Shown here: one piece after another, positions 34,433 to 45,885 of the stretch
Numbering within the stretch: the stretch's first letter is position 1
Layout: every line of letters starts with the position of its first letter
Assembly (NCBI GenBank): GCA_007922225.1
Contig: ML680053.1
Span: 16,685,877 to 16,749,876 of the forward strand
Source: Emydura subglobosa
Lineage: Eukaryota > Chordata > Testudines > Chelidae
Reading direction: 5' to 3'
DNA: 64,000 bases
Notes under the pieces: model-generated
Seen by the model: only the letters and a program-made list of their open reading frames with translations
The model's database searches: none
What the model was told of the DNA's origin: nothing
Translations under genes and position numbers: made by a program

Positions 34433-34623
34433 CTGTGGTTTTGCAGACCCCTAACAAATTTCAAATGAAGGTGCAGCTGCGGACCCCTTTGGAAATCTTA
34501 GACATAGTCTGAGGATCCCCAGGAGTCTGTAGACCACAGTTTGAAAACCACATTTCTATGGCAACTATAACCTTTTGCGGACCCTTTAGACATAGGCTGA
34601 GGACCACAGGTTGAAAACCACTG
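34433..34623 (-). mobile_element. hAT MITE with 8-bp target duplication
   Basis: Ends 'ctgtggttttgcag' and (reverse complement) 'cagtggttttcaac' are inverted repeats. Flanks 'tattagac' (34425-34432) and 'tatcagac' (34624-34631) agree at 7 of 8 positions. An internal 'accacagtttgaaaaccac' at 34534-34552 repeats the terminal 'accacaggttgaaaaccac'. Length 191 bp. Confidence 0.8.
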
Positions 34624-34631
34624 TATCAGAC

Positions 34632-35780
34632 TAATGCTATTCAGCCACACCCTCAATAGAAATCTATTCCCATACTCATGCTCAGAAGAGCAATGACATA
34701 CCCTACTATAGGAAATCGGCATGAATTCATATCTTGCCTTTTAAAGGGCACTATACAAGACACATTTTTTGTGACAATCACAGATTCTTCCTCCCATAGA
34801 TGTCTCTTTCTAAAGAAGACCCACACAATAAAAGCCACTAAGGGAAGAGCTGAGGATTGTGCTGAAACTCTGAAAGGTTTGTATTTGGTGCCCAGATAGC
34901 ATGACAACTGGCACTCTAGATAAAAGGAAAATGCAGCACCCCATAACTGGTCATGATATGACAATGTCTTGTACAATGTATGGGCAGAAACCTACTCCCT
35001 TCCACACCTCAAGGCACTCAAACATATCACTAGGATCAGTCCAGACAGAAAGACTCCATCTCATATTTTTATGCTTCTGTGATGACTACTTAAACCGTGT
35101 GCTCAGGCAACACGGCAGTGGGCACAGGATGACAGCAAGCACAGAACAGAAGTGCCACCTTTCTGAATCATGGTGAAGTTTAGCACTGTGTGTGTGTGTG
35201 TGTGTGTTTGTATGCGCACGTGTGCACATATTAATGCTTCTTGAGAGTGGGAAGGGAGTTTACTAGCCACAATGCCATTCCTTGAAATCTTCTTACATTT
35301 GGACGTACAAATATTGTAGTTAACCAGAAGCCAAGGAATCCCCTTTTTTTAACATGAACAAATAGCTCATGGCAGTAAAGTTGAACAAAAGCTCACACGT
35401 GTTTCTCCTATTGCTGCAATAAATCATGCTGTCAAGCTCCTGCAGAACCTGAGCTCATCACAAACATTGCTACACTGAAGCAGGGATGAGCTTTAAAGGC
35501 CATCTCTTCTCTTGTCATTCTGGTGCAAATTTCCCCTTGACAATGTAAAAGCGCCAGAATGCAAAGGGGAAAGAAACCACTGACATGAAATGTCAAAACA
35601 CTGACATGAATGTACAAAGACAAAGTTTTACTCTCTTGAATGAGAAGATTCAGTAAAAAGGACTCATTGCAAAACAATGTATTTTCTGATGCCTCTGACA
35701 TACCCATGCACGGTTATTAACTATGGAATTTCAAACTTAGTTTTCACTTGAATAATTGTTACTGTTTGCAAAATTGTTCA
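34632..35780. other. Mostly unassigned sequence
   Basis: A (GT)n run lies at about 35188-35208. No gene or other repeat recognised. Confidence 0.35.
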
Positions 35781-35782
35781 GG

Positions 35783-35937
35783 TTAGTCAAGAAGACTCTG
35801 AACAACTTCAGTAAGACCTAACAAAGGGAGGAAAGCAGGTGACATGATGACAGATGAAATTTAATGTAGACCAATGTTTGGTGATGTTCTTAGAGAGGAA
35901 CAACTCGAATTACATATGGATGGCTCCAAATTAACCA
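35783..35937 (+). mobile_element. Small CR1/L3-like LINE fragment
   Basis: With one stop, the text 'QMKFNVDQCLVMFLERNNSN' (35846 on) aligns by eye with 'WQMKFNVDKCEVMHI' of the element at 26745, and the upstream 'QEDSEQLQ' matches its 'KADCQELQ'. Confidence 0.7.
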
Positions 35938-35993
35938 TAATCTTTTCCAGGTTGAGAAACGAAGGGCCAGATTTTTCAGGTTATTTAGACACC

Positions 35994-36785
35994 TGTGATG
36001 AAAGTGGGCATTTTTGGTAATATTTTTATGAAGCTTGAGTGTGCCTCAGTTTCTCCCTATATTTTGCAGTGCTACCCAGTGAGAGGGAAAAGGATTAAGT
36101 TTACTCTCAGGATGGACCAAGAGACTTAGGTGTGTGTATGTCACCTCTCTGTTTGGGTGGAACGAATAAAGTCATTAAGGAACTGGCTGAAATCAACACA
36201 GATCAACAAGGAGGTCAGAGAGACAATGCAAGCTCCATCGACTCATGGATTTTTCTTCCTCTCAGCAGGGAAGCTGAGCAAAGACCCCAGCTCAAGAACA
36301 AAGGCTGAGAGGTGTGATGTCGGGGGATAAATGTGAGCTCTGAAAGAAGCCTTGGGGCTTTCTTACCTGGGAACTGACTAAGGAAGGAAATCAGAGACAG
36401 CCTGAAAATGGAGGTCACTACGGTTTGTCTGGGCTCTGAGCTAACCAGAATGGGCTATGCTTTAACCCCCATTTCTCTGTGCTACCCTAAGGACTTCCTA
36501 TGCTGTGTTCTTGTTGACTAATAAACCCAACTTTTGAAAACGCTACTTGAGTGTCACTGTAAATGTGGGTGAGGAACATTAGTCCCTGAAGAGTATACGC
36601 ATCTCTACCGGGAGCCTATCTCAGCTGGATCTGCTGAACAGAGCTTATGCTGCATAATAGAAGTGCTGAAACCCCAAAGGTTCAGTCTCAGGAGGCAGTG
36701 AGTCTGTGTGGCCTACCCTGAAGGAAGAGAGAAACCCCTTGGGTGTGTGGCACATTGAAGGGGTTCCTCCAAGAGACCGGACCAG
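35994..36785 (+). mobile_element. LTR-like block, plus orientation
   Basis: Begins with TGTGATGAAAGTGGG, has 'gcctcagtttctccc' near 36045, and an AATAAA near 36521 ('actaataaaccc') followed by a G/A-rich downstream part, as in a U3-R-U5 layout. No primer-binding site or coding text follows. The right end is not clear (no clean CA end), so the boundary is approximate and the class is unknown. Confidence 0.45.
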
Positions 36786-36798
36786 GCTGGGGGTATAA

Positions 36799-37261
36799 CT
36801 AGGGTTGTCACCTTTCTAATTGATGGCAACTGGACCCCACCGCCTGCCCTGCCTCTTCCCCACAAAGCCCCACCCCTGTTCAGCCTCTTTCCCCCAAGGC
36901 TCTTGTCCAACTCCACACCTTCCCCAGGCCCTGCTCCTTTCTGTGCCTCTTCCCCAAAGGCCCCACCCCTGTTCCACCTCTTCCCCTGAGGCCCCGCCCC
37001 CATCACTTGCTCCTTTCCCCCCCGCCCCCACTTGCTTGCAGGAACGTCTCGAGGTAAGCAGGTAGGCTGTGTCCCCGGCTGAGCAGGAGTTGGCATGGGT
37101 TAATGACCCAGCGCTTCTCCCCGCCCTGTAGTAACCAGACTTTCAGATTGGGTGCCTTGGGTGCCTGAAATCTGGGGACCTGGCAACATTAAATGGCACC
37201 TGGATACAGAAGCCAAAAGCCAGACTGGCTGGGTAAAAACCAGATGGGTGGTGACCCTAGC
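36799..37261. mobile_element. MITE-like element with 'ctagggttgtcacc' ends, C-rich core
   Basis: The left end 'ctagggttgtcacc' and the reverse complement of the right end 'gctagggtcaccaccc' are inverted. The core repeats 'cctcttcccc' and 'aggccccacccc' units between 36845 and 37030. Minus-strand Gly-rich frames here are low-complexity artefacts. Confidence 0.55.
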
Positions 37262-37294
37262 GTAGCACCAGTCATGTGGATCTGTGACAACACC

Positions 37295-37440
37295 TAACGA
37301 TGCACATTTTCAGAAATGCTTAGGTGCCTGATTCCATTGTCATCAGGTGCCTGGGCATTTAGTGGAATTTTCTAAAGCATTTATCTGCATCGCTAGACAC
37401 CTAAATACCTTTAGAAATCTGGCCCTAAGTAACTAAGTTA
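37295..37440. repeat. Palindrome of the 'caaaggtacttaggcaccta' family
   Basis: 'aaatgcttaggtgcctgatt' and 'agacacctaaatacctttag' are inverted arms. Confidence 0.6.
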
Positions 37441-37507
37441 CTTACTTAGTAAGTGAATAACTAAATTCCGGACCAAAGCATATTTTTTCAGTCAAGTCGC
37501 TTTGGAG

Positions 37508-37600
37508 ATTGGGGATCAGCTCCTGGGTTGATGTAAATCAGCATTGTCAGTGGAGATACATCGATTTACACCAGCAGAGGATTTGGTCTGAAGGGGCCCC
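37508..37600. repeat. Palindrome of the 'ttacaccagtgtaaat' family
   Basis: 'gttgatgtaaatcagcattg' and 'catcgatttacaccagcaga' are inverted arms. Confidence 0.6.
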
Positions 37601-37629
37601 TAATGTAATTAAGGCCACCAGGACCCAAT

Positions 37630-37735
37630 CCCACAGCCCAATCTCAGGCAAAACTCCCACTGATGTCCCACAGCTTTCACTGAGAAGTCAACAGGACTTC
37701 AACAGGAGTTTTACCCAAGTAAAGGCTGAAGGATC
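37630..37735. repeat. Palindrome, 'aaaactcccactgat' arms
   Basis: 'aggcaaaactcccactgatg' and 'cttcaacaggagttttaccc' are inverted arms. Confidence 0.5.
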
Positions 37736-37741
37736 CTTTAA

Positions 37742-37860
37742 TTAAGCTCTTTAGGGCAGTGACTGCCTTTCTGTTCTGTGTTTGTACAGCGCCTAGCACA
37801 ATGGGGTCCTGGTCCATGTCGGGGGCTGGCAGGCGCTATGATAATACAAATAACAATACT
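37742..37860 (+). repeat. SINE 3' region
   Basis: 'agctctttagggcagtgact', 'ttctgtgtttgtacagcgcc', 'tagcacaatggggtcctggt' and 'gctatgataatacaaataac' form the conserved 3' part of a common sauropsid SINE; the same text, more decayed, ends the SINE at 16835. Confidence 0.75.
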
Positions 37861-38469
37861 GTTCAGCAAACTGCTCTGCTTTAATGGGCTGGAGAAGGAT
37901 ACCCCAAGACACAAATCTGAAATCCTTGAATGCTTCTGAAGCACATCTAGTTTATACCTATACTGTAACTATACTGACGCCTGTATTCCCTGGTATAAAT
38001 AGCAAGAACTGCCTAAAACCTGAACAAGAACCTTCAGAAATACTGCTTTTGTTCATTATTAAAAAGCCATCTTTATTTCATGACTTGCTTGTGCTAACCA
38101 CATGTTTCAAGTTTGGAAAACAAACAGTACATACTTTCCAGTGATGAGTGTTTACACAAGATCCAGCTTATCTGTGTAAAGAATAATCTGTGAACTCTTT
38201 TTGGCCTTTTGGGTAGCAAATATAAACCTTGTTTCTGTTCGGTGTTCACTTCACATAATAGCTAGCTTTTACAAAGGTCTCCACTGAGCTTATTTTCTCT
38301 TCAGTACCTCTCCTGGGATTTCGGTTACTGACTAAAGGGATTGTAGCAAGAGTATCCACTGTATCCACTAATGAGGGCTTTTTTGGCTCTCTTCACACCA
38401 AATGCCTCAAGATGAACAATAATCAGCCTAATCCCCATAACCATGTGTTTAAGCTTTTAAGAACAATCA
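37861..38469. other. No recognised feature
   Basis: AT-rich, no gene or repeat recognised. Confidence 0.35.
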
Positions 38470-38640
38470 TCATAAAAATAATACTAAGTACCTTTCATCA
38501 AGGATCTCAAAGCACATTACAAAGGTAGATATTCCTAGCTTCATTTCACAGATGGGCAAACTGAGGTGCAGAGAGTTTGTGACTTTCTCAATGCCCCAAC
38601 ACAGCTGGAGTCATAGCTGGGAATATTATTGCTGTTGTTT
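38470..38640 (-). repeat. MIR/CORE-type SINE, degraded
   Basis: 'tttcacagatgggcaaactg', 'aggtgcagagagtttgtgac' and 'tttctcaatg' are a decayed inverse of the SINE core. Confidence 0.6.
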
Positions 38641-38811
38641 ATTGTTTGTGATGCACTGGTGGTGGGCTTGGCGCTGTAGAAGACACAGAAGAAGACATGG
38701 CACCAGGAGTTCATAGTCTTAGGGCCAGAGCCCTAGCCCATTGAAGTTACTGCAATCAGTGAGTGTTGGATCAGGTCTCAAATATGCTGACAGTCCAACC
38801 CACGTTCTAAT

Positions 38812-39175
38812 GCACAGATTCTTGGATTTTAATGCCAGAAGGGACCATGATGATCATCTCATTCGACTTGCTATATAGCACAGACCATAGATTTTCATGC
38901 AGCAATTCCTGCATTTAATTCAATGTCCTTGAGCTACATCCTGACCTTTTAGAAAAACATTCAAATTCCATTTAAAGACTTCAAGTGAGGGGGTAATCTA
39001 CCACAAGCCTTGGTGAGCTGTTCCAATGGTTAATCACCTTCACTGACTTTAAAAAAAAAAAAAAAAAAGGCATTTTATTTCTGCTTTGTATTTGTCTAGC
39101 TTGGAAATGAGTGGTTTCCAGTATTTCGATGAACCCGGTTTATATCTAGGCTAGGCAGAATTCAATTTTATTTAG
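38812..39175 (-). mobile_element. CR1 LINE 3' end, old copy
   Basis: On the plus strand 'attttaatgccagaagggac', 'catgatgatcatctcattc' and 'gtgagctgttccaatggtta' are the inverse of CR1 3' sequence. A poly(A) tract (39051-39068) interrupts the segment. Confidence 0.65.
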
Positions 39176-40284
39176 AACTTCAACTGATTATAGTGATGTT
39201 TATTTTAAATCATTTTATCAATTTTTATCTATTACAATGTCCACAGATGTCAGACAATAATTATTTATTGGTAGTAGACTTTGAGATTCAAAAAGTCAAG
39301 ACTTTATAACAGTTAAAACACAAATTGTCAACTTCACATGTCAAAATAGACACAATAAATATTGTTAAATCAAACTCTAAAAAGTTCTCAATGAGCATTT
39401 TTCTTAATTTGCCTGTCTGTAAATTTTGATTATTATCAATAGAAACATTTTTCATTGGTTTGGGTGTGTATGGTTAAATTGACGTTTACTGACATTTACC
39501 AATAAAAATCTACTCCTTCCAAGCCTATTTATATCTATAGGCTTCAAAGAAGGAATATGTTTTAAAAATGGGATATGAATGAATAGAGGATAGAGGGTTA
39601 GAGCCCAGATATAGATCCCAAGTCCCTTGTCTAACCACTGAGTGACTGGCTTGAAATTGTTGAAAGAGTTATGATGGAAAAGATGCCTTGACTTTCCCCC
39701 TCCAGCCCCGGTCTTTTTCCACCTGCTGCAAACTTCATGGTGTCTCCTTTGAAATCCACATGCTTCCAGTGACTCATTTGGAAATGATGGGTTTCAGCTT
39801 CTAAAAGCTGTGCTAAGCAAGAGGGAAAAAATAAATGCTACATTGTTTCCACCTTCAAATACATTTACATAGTAAGTATCAGCAGCGAGGATTGTTTTCT
39901 GGTGACTGCATGACTAAAGGTCTTTAGCTCCATCTTTCCACTTCAGCAATCTTCTGGAGAAGTCTCTATAGAAAATCTTTCTTCATCGCCATGTTTTCCA
40001 TTTTGCATTCTACCTTGACCCTGCAAGTATCTGTGCAATGCACAGCAAGGTGTGCAAGTCTGCTATGCTCCAGGGCAAGTGGAGACTATGTGTGAGTTTA
40101 GGTAAGACTAGATGAAGTGTGAATCTCCCACACACCCTCTGCACTCAATCCCTTACTCACAAGTACGCAGAAAAAAAAAAGAGCTGGGGGTGTAAGCAGA
40201 CAATGGGAATCTCTGAGCAGACAGGGGTTTAGATATAATCCTCATCCGAAGCTCACAAGGTGCTTAATAACAGATGTGATTGTC
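39176..40284. other. No recognised feature
   Basis: Very AT-rich at 39176-39500. No gene or repeat recognised, apart from a short 'gaccctgcaag' pair near 40018-40075. Confidence 0.35.
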
Positions 40285-40365
40285 GCTTAGGGACTGATCC
40301 AAAGAGGATGGAAGTCAAGGGAAAGACTCTCACTGACTTCAGTGAGCTTAGGATCAGGCCTATTG
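40285..40365. repeat. Palindrome, 'ggactgatcc' arms
   Basis: 'tagggactgatccaaagagg' and 'gcttaggatcaggcctattg' are inverted arms around 'aaagactctcactgacttc'. Confidence 0.55.
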
Positions 40366-40789
40366 GCCTTCCACAAACTGCAGCCATGCAGCGGTACTCC
40401 CATGAATGCCGAATTGGGTTCCCTATGTCCTTCTCATCTCTTACTTCTGTTCATATGCACACAACACTCTGAGTTCTGCTGGAAGGCACCTAGGGAGTTA
40501 ATACAGTAGGTCTCACCACACCCAGAAGTGGTGCTGACTCTTCTCACTCCTTTATTACTAATCAAGCCCTGACTTCTGTTGCAACTATACCAGCCTCACC
40601 CTGCCTGCTCCTGTCTGTACCACATGGTGCCAGTATTGGTTGGATCCCACTTCCAGAGAGAGGATAGAAGAAGCAGAAAATAATGAATGAAGCTCTTCAG
40701 TTGTGGGGGACAGGTGTGTCCACCTCACCTCACCCCCGAGAACTGACTGTGCCGCCAAAGTTCAACTGAGTGCTTGTCTGCACTAGAAA

Positions 40790-41240
40790 ATGGACAATGA
40801 ACATGATGAGGGGGCTGGAGCACATGATTTATGAGGCAAGGCTGAGGTAACTCGGCTTGTTTAGTCTGCAGCAGAGAAGGGTGAGGGGGGATTTGATAGC
40901 AGCCTTTAACTGCCTGAAGGGGGATTCCAAAGAGGATGGGGCCAGGCTGTTCTCAGTGGTGGCAGATGACAGAATAAGGAGCAACGGTCTCAAGTTGCAG
41001 TGGGGGAGGTCTAGGTTGGATATTAGGAAAAACTTTTTCACTAGGAGGGTGGTGAAACACTGAAATGGTTACCTAGGGAGGTGGTGGAATCTGCATCTTT
41101 AGAGGTATTTAAGGTCCAGTTTGATGAAGCCCTGAGATGGTTTAGTTGGGGTTGGTCCTGCTTTGAGCAGGGGGTTGGACTAGATGACCTCCCGAGGTCC
41201 CTTCCAACCCTAATCGTCCATGATTCTAAGATTCTAAGTT
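40790..41240 (+). mobile_element. CR1 LINE 3' end, fairly young
   Basis: Reads 'YEARLR', then '[20 protein letters not shown]' (40857 on), '[20 protein letters not shown]' and 'TRRVVKH' before a TGA where Trp is expected. The 3' untranslated part ends 'ccatgattctaagattctaa'. It is very close in text to the copy at 62398-63729, so both come from one subfamily. Confidence 0.9.
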
Positions 41241-41604
41241 GGAACACCGCCTGTAGGAGTTATATGAATTAACATGCAGCTAACCGTGACTTTGCAGTCT
41301 GTCTCCAACCTCGCAGGCCCCCGTGCAGGTGGTGTGACAAGGCATAAGGGGTGGGATGAGATGTGCCTGTAACACCCAGCCCATAGGTAGCCCAGAGGAG
41401 GCTGTCATAAAGTCAAGTAGCTCATGGGGCTGCTCTAACTTACACTGGAAGCCATATTGGCTCCCACTGCAGTCCAGAATCAGGGTGACCCGGTGGTGGC
41501 TTAAAGTCATCTTTGTCCCCAATGTCCCTGGATCCCTTAGAAATTGTAATGCAGAATCTGCCCCACAATCATGAACACGACTTGTTCACTGTTTCGTACT
41601 ATGT

Positions 41605-41825
41605 GTGTGTATATTATTCTTACAGCAAAATGACTGACCAAGTATTATTATTTTATCAATTCTAATTGGTTAATAACATAGTAAAAGCTTCCTGACTGGT
41701 TAATAACTTAGATGGGTTAATAATTAAATCACACAGTGTTTTAATATATTATGTGCTGCACAGAGCCGCAGGAGACACATTAAAGAGCCTCTTGCAGCTT
41801 GAAAGCCTCAGTCTGAGTATCACTG
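41605..41825 (-). mobile_element. hAT-type fragment
   Basis: The minus-strand end reads 'cagtgatactcagactgag' followed by 'caagctgcaagaggctcttt'. The CAGTG start and 'gaggctctttaa' text fit a common sauropsid hAT family. The other end is not visible. Confidence 0.45.
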
Positions 41826-41934
41826 GCTTAGAACCACTCCTAACGAGAGGAGTTCCAGGTTCTGATCATCTTACCCTAAACTCCAGTTAAAGTTTATAGT
41901 TAGCCTTTCCAGGCTGTTCAATGTACAAATACGT

Positions 41935-42030
41935 TAAGAGTTGGGGGTGGTCCTGCTTTGAGCAGGGGATTGGACTAGATGACTGCCTGAGGCCTCTTCC
42001 AACCCTAATCTTCTATGATAGTAAGAAAAG
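41935..42030 (+). mobile_element. CR1 LINE terminal fragment
   Basis: 'ggtggtcctgctttgagcag', 'gggattggactagatgactg' and 'ccaaccctaatcttctatga' repeat the last 90 bp of the copy at 40790. Confidence 0.85.
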
Positions 42031-42114
42031 TTGAGATTATATAAAGCATAAATGGCCGTGGTTTGGAAAGGGGGTTTCTTGGGTAAAAAGAGGGGAGATG
42101 TGCTGGAAGGAACG

Positions 42115-42190
42115 TAAGTCCTAGTTCACGCAAGCATTTAAGCACGTGTTTAAATCCATCCCTGTTCAGCAAAGTTCTTCAGCACAGGGG
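42115..42190. repeat. 'aagcacgtgttt' palindrome repeat
   Basis: 'cgcaagcatttaagcacgtg' followed by 'cctgttcagcaaagttcttc'; same family as 904 and 44415. Confidence 0.5.
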
Positions 42191-43214
42191 TGGACTGCTG
42201 ATTCAGGGCTTTAAAGAGTTTGCACTGTAGGTCTTACAACATGCTGAAGTTCTCCCTTTCCCAGCTCAAGTGCTAAATCCTGTACAAATGCTAACTTTCA
42301 CTACTTCGTCCACCCAAACATAATGTCCTCGTGGTTTCTGTGAGCAGCCGGCTGTTTAGTTTCTTTATTACAAGGCATTTTGCTTCTTAATTTTCTCATA
42401 TTTTTCACCAAACACAATTGGAAGAACACTTCGGAGATAAATGATGCTTTACAGGGACTATCATGAAGACATCCAGAGTTATTTTTCTGCCCACATGTTC
42501 CCTTTAGGGTCTGACTGCACCGATATACCAAGTGACTCATCACATCACCTTTCATAAACTGGTTACTAAGTACCACTATCACAGCCTAGCTACATAACAA
42601 CCACCATGGAAAACTTCCCTTTAATTAGGTAGCTGCCTGGACATGGATTCAAACTATTTAATGATATGGCAGTTTCTTTTTTTCTGCCTGTAAACTTTAG
42701 TTCACCAACCCCGCATGTTCAATAGCTTCATATTTCAATCAGTTATTTCAGAGTAATCGAATACTCTCATTGACCTTTTACTTTTATCCCTATAACCAGT
42801 ATAAACACCAAGACATATTAGAGGGCACAGCCTCAGAACATGTGTTTTGCATGGCACCCATTTAAAGGGACTTTCAGTACTTGTTGGAATGAATGTCACC
42901 TTCTGAAAAAAGTAACTTTGTGCTAGATTGTGCCTTCAGGAAATCAAGGGATGTTGCCCAAGCCACATCATCTCAGGAGTGGCATCGGGAGGCATTGTAC
43001 CTTATAGACTCCCCACTGAAGCACAATTTCTTTCCTGCTTCCCCTTTGCTCCAAGAGAGTAGCAACATGTTGATGGCCTACACTGGCAGCAAATTATAAC
43101 ACCCACACCTATATCTGCCATATAAATTAAAAGCTAGGAATAGTAGAAAATTGATAAGGGAAGCAAAAGGACACAAGGAAACCTCTATGGCCAGCACAGT
43201 TAAGGACCACAAGA
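42191..43214. other. No recognised feature
   Basis: No gene or repeat recognised. Confidence 0.35.
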
Positions 43215-43625
43215 AGGAATTTTTAAGGAATTCAATCTATTTAGCTTAACAAAGAGAAGGTTAAGGGGTGACTTCATCACAGTCTATAAGTACCTAAATA
43301 AGTAATAAATATTTGATAATAGGCTTTTCAATCTAGCAGAGAAAGGTAGAAGAAGACCTAACGACTGGAAGTTGAAGCTAGGCAAATTCAGACTGGAAAT
43401 AAGGCGTACATTTTTAACATTGAAAGTAATTAACCATTGGAACAATATACCAAATATTGCAATAGAATCTCCATCAAAGATCATTTTTAAATCAAGATTG
43501 GATGTTTTCTAAAAGCTGTGCTCTAGGAATTATTTTGGGGAAGTTCTATGGCCTATGTTATACCAAAGGCTGCACTAGATGATCTCATTTGTCCCGTCTG
43601 GCCTTGGAATAATTGAATCTATGAA
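43215..43625 (+). mobile_element. CR1-group LINE 3' end, old
   Basis: 'tttagcttaacaaagagaag', 'gttgaagctaggcaaattca', 'gaaataaggcgtacattttt' and 'ggctgcactagatgatctca' follow the CR1 order, ending in 'ttgaatctatgaa'. Many substitutions compared with the copy at 40790. Confidence 0.8.
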
Positions 43626-43974
43626 CCACCACACCCACTCCCACAGCACCTGCTTAGTTCTGCTAGCTGGTACATGGGGAACATGGGTAAGGCTCCACCC
43701 ATTTCCTCACTGACCTGGTCCAGGGGAAGGGTAGGTGGGGGAGCAGGTTACTCCTGTGTGCTGTGCCCCAAGGTCTGGGTAACCCTAGAAGGCTAAAAGG
43801 GGATTCTTACTCCCTGCTTCTCCCCTGTGCAGACACGTAGATCAACACTCAAGCAATCCCACCCTTAGCAGACAGTGTTGTGGGCCTTTTGTACTTGCTA
43901 AAATCTTGTCATACCAAGTAACAGGGCATGTTGTAACCCACTCTGCACCATAATAAAGCTTTTTAATAACACAG

Positions 43975-44092
43975 GGCCTGCCTGGTCCTCCTCTCAGGTA
44001 TATTGGGTTTACACTGGTGTAAATCCATGGACTGACATGGAGTTGCTCCTGATTTATATCAGTTCCTAAGGGTGGAGAATCAGACCCATGTT
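43975..44092. repeat. Palindrome of the 'ttacaccagtgtaaat' family, best copy
   Basis: 'gcctggtcctcctctcaggt', 'gggtttacactggtgtaaat' and 'agttgctcctgatttatatc' end in 'ggtggagaatcagaccc', the inverse of the start. Confidence 0.65.
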
Positions 44093-44414
44093 ATTGCTCC
44101 TTGTTTGGTTTTTCACTCCCTCCCCCAGTTTATTCTGATTAATCTTTTGAAATCATTGAAAACCTTGCAATTATTCAAGAAATAACTAGCCAGGATTACT
44201 AAATCCTCATGTACGCTGCTATTCATCAATGACGTAAATGAATCCCTGCTATGAAAGACCACAAAAAGATACCATAACAAAGTCTGCTCAAAAAAGCAAA
44301 TGCCACTTAGTAAAATACATACAAACGTACATCAAATTATCCAAATGAGCAGAGAATAGTGTAATTTGGGATTCTTGGCATTTTAGTATTATATCTGTTT
44401 CCAACAGAACATGC

Positions 44415-44545
44415 TAGGCAGTTTTCAGCAAAGTATGTAAGCACATGCCTAACTTTAAGCACATGTAAGTTCAGCCTTATTCAACAAAGTGCATAAATCT
44501 GCCCATGGGACTTAAACATGGGCTTATAATTAAGCATATGCTTAA
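44415..44545. repeat. 'aagcacatgctta' palindrome repeat
   Basis: 'cagcaaagtatgtaagcaca', 'taactttaagcacatgtaag' and 'ttaagcatatgcttaa' give repeated inverted arms. Confidence 0.55.
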
Positions 44546-44715
44546 TCATAGAATCATAGAAGATTAGGGTTGGAAGAGACCTCAGTAGGTCATCTAGTCC
44601 AACGCCCTGCTCAAAGCAGGATCAATCCCAACTAAACCATCCCAGTCAGGGCTTTGTCAAACTGCACCTTAAAAACCTCTAAGGCGGTGATTCCACCATC
44701 TCCCTTAAGTGCTTT
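44546..44715 (-). mobile_element. CR1 LINE 3' terminal fragment
   Basis: 'tcatagaatcatagaagatt' (inverse of the tail), 'agggttggaagagacctcag', 'gccctgctcaaagcaggatc' and 'ttaaaaacctctaaggcggt' match the inverse of the copy at 40790. Confidence 0.9.
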
Positions 44716-44789
44716 GTTGAATCAAGGCCAAGGTGCTGTACTAAAATAAAGGCACAGTTCCTGTCTCTTATGCTCTAAAAAGACACTCA

Positions 44790-44971
44790 GGCTATGTTTA
44801 CACTGGCGGTGGCAAATTCGCCGCCACCAGATTGATCTTTTGGGAACGCTGTTCCCGTCGGCTCAGCACAATGTGAACAGCGCGCAGAAGTAGTCGACGG
44901 GAGTTACTCTGCGTGCTTTACATAACTCCTGTCGACTGCCGCCGAAATTCCGGGTAAGTGTGAACAAGCCC
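44790..44971. mobile_element. GC-rich MITE, family A copy 1
   Basis: The left end 'ggctatgtttacactggcgg' pairs with the reverse complement of the right end 'gggcttgttcacacttaccc'. It shares 'gtcgacgggagtta' and 'cgtcgactgccgccgaa'-type blocks with the copy at 45886. Confidence 0.75.
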
Positions 44972-45885
44972 AAAGTTGAACAGAGAAATGGAGGGCAGTA
45001 GAAAGGGGAATAACAAACTAAGGCGACCACATGGTGATTGGCTCCATTCTGATAATACAAAGTCTGAGTAACATAATGGTGTATGGATTTTGTTGGAGTT
45101 TTTTTAAAATAAAAGTTATATAGATTGTCCCAAGTTACCCTACAACCTAATCAACATTAGTTTATACAGGCATCATGGAAAAGCAGTTCTTCCAGAAGGA
45201 CTGGAAAAAGGAATGGGTTAGCTACTTTGTGGATGAGGTTGGCAGTATGCAGGGGGTGTGTGTGGAAGGAAATGCAGAGATGGATTGTGGGAGAAGCAGA
45301 CAGATGGCATGTCGAGGTTGACAGCATTAGCAGAGTGGAGAGGATACATGGAGTGAAGTGATGTGACCCGGATGGACAGGATAGGAGAAGATATTTTGTG
45401 CAGGGCCTTGAAGGCAAGGACAAGAACTTGAAGCAGCAGAGGAGAAGAATGTGAAATATTTAGTAACTAAGGATAATGAGCCACATGCGTCCTTGGTGTA
45501 ACTCTACAGACTTGATCTGCGACACATAAGCTCCGTTGCACATATTCTATATTCTAAAGTAAACAGAGAGTTAGAAAAACCTGGCTCAGGTCCATTCGAC
45601 CATCCCCTCCTCTCATTGCTGTTTTGCTTTTTGCAACTAATTGCTTTCTCCTATTTCCTGCTTTCTCACTCATGCTGAGTCATCCACAGACTGCTCCAAA
45701 ATAGGCCTCTTAGCCTTCCACCAGCCCCTGAAATATTATTTTGAAAGTGCTACTTTGCAGCATTTCCAAAGCAACGGTTGGAATTCAGGCACTGATAGCC
45801 GGAAAGTATTCGAAGGAAGGCCTAATGTGCAGTACTTTCATTTGGCAGGGATATTATTGTCATTCTCTGAAGCTTGACACACACA
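44972..45885. other. No recognised feature
   Basis: A G/A-rich region at 45190-45440 has no recognised element; no gene. Confidence 0.35.

Noticed and set aside
36713..37096. 127-codon Gly-rich minus-strand frame
   Set aside because: Low-complexity translation of the C-rich core of a MITE.
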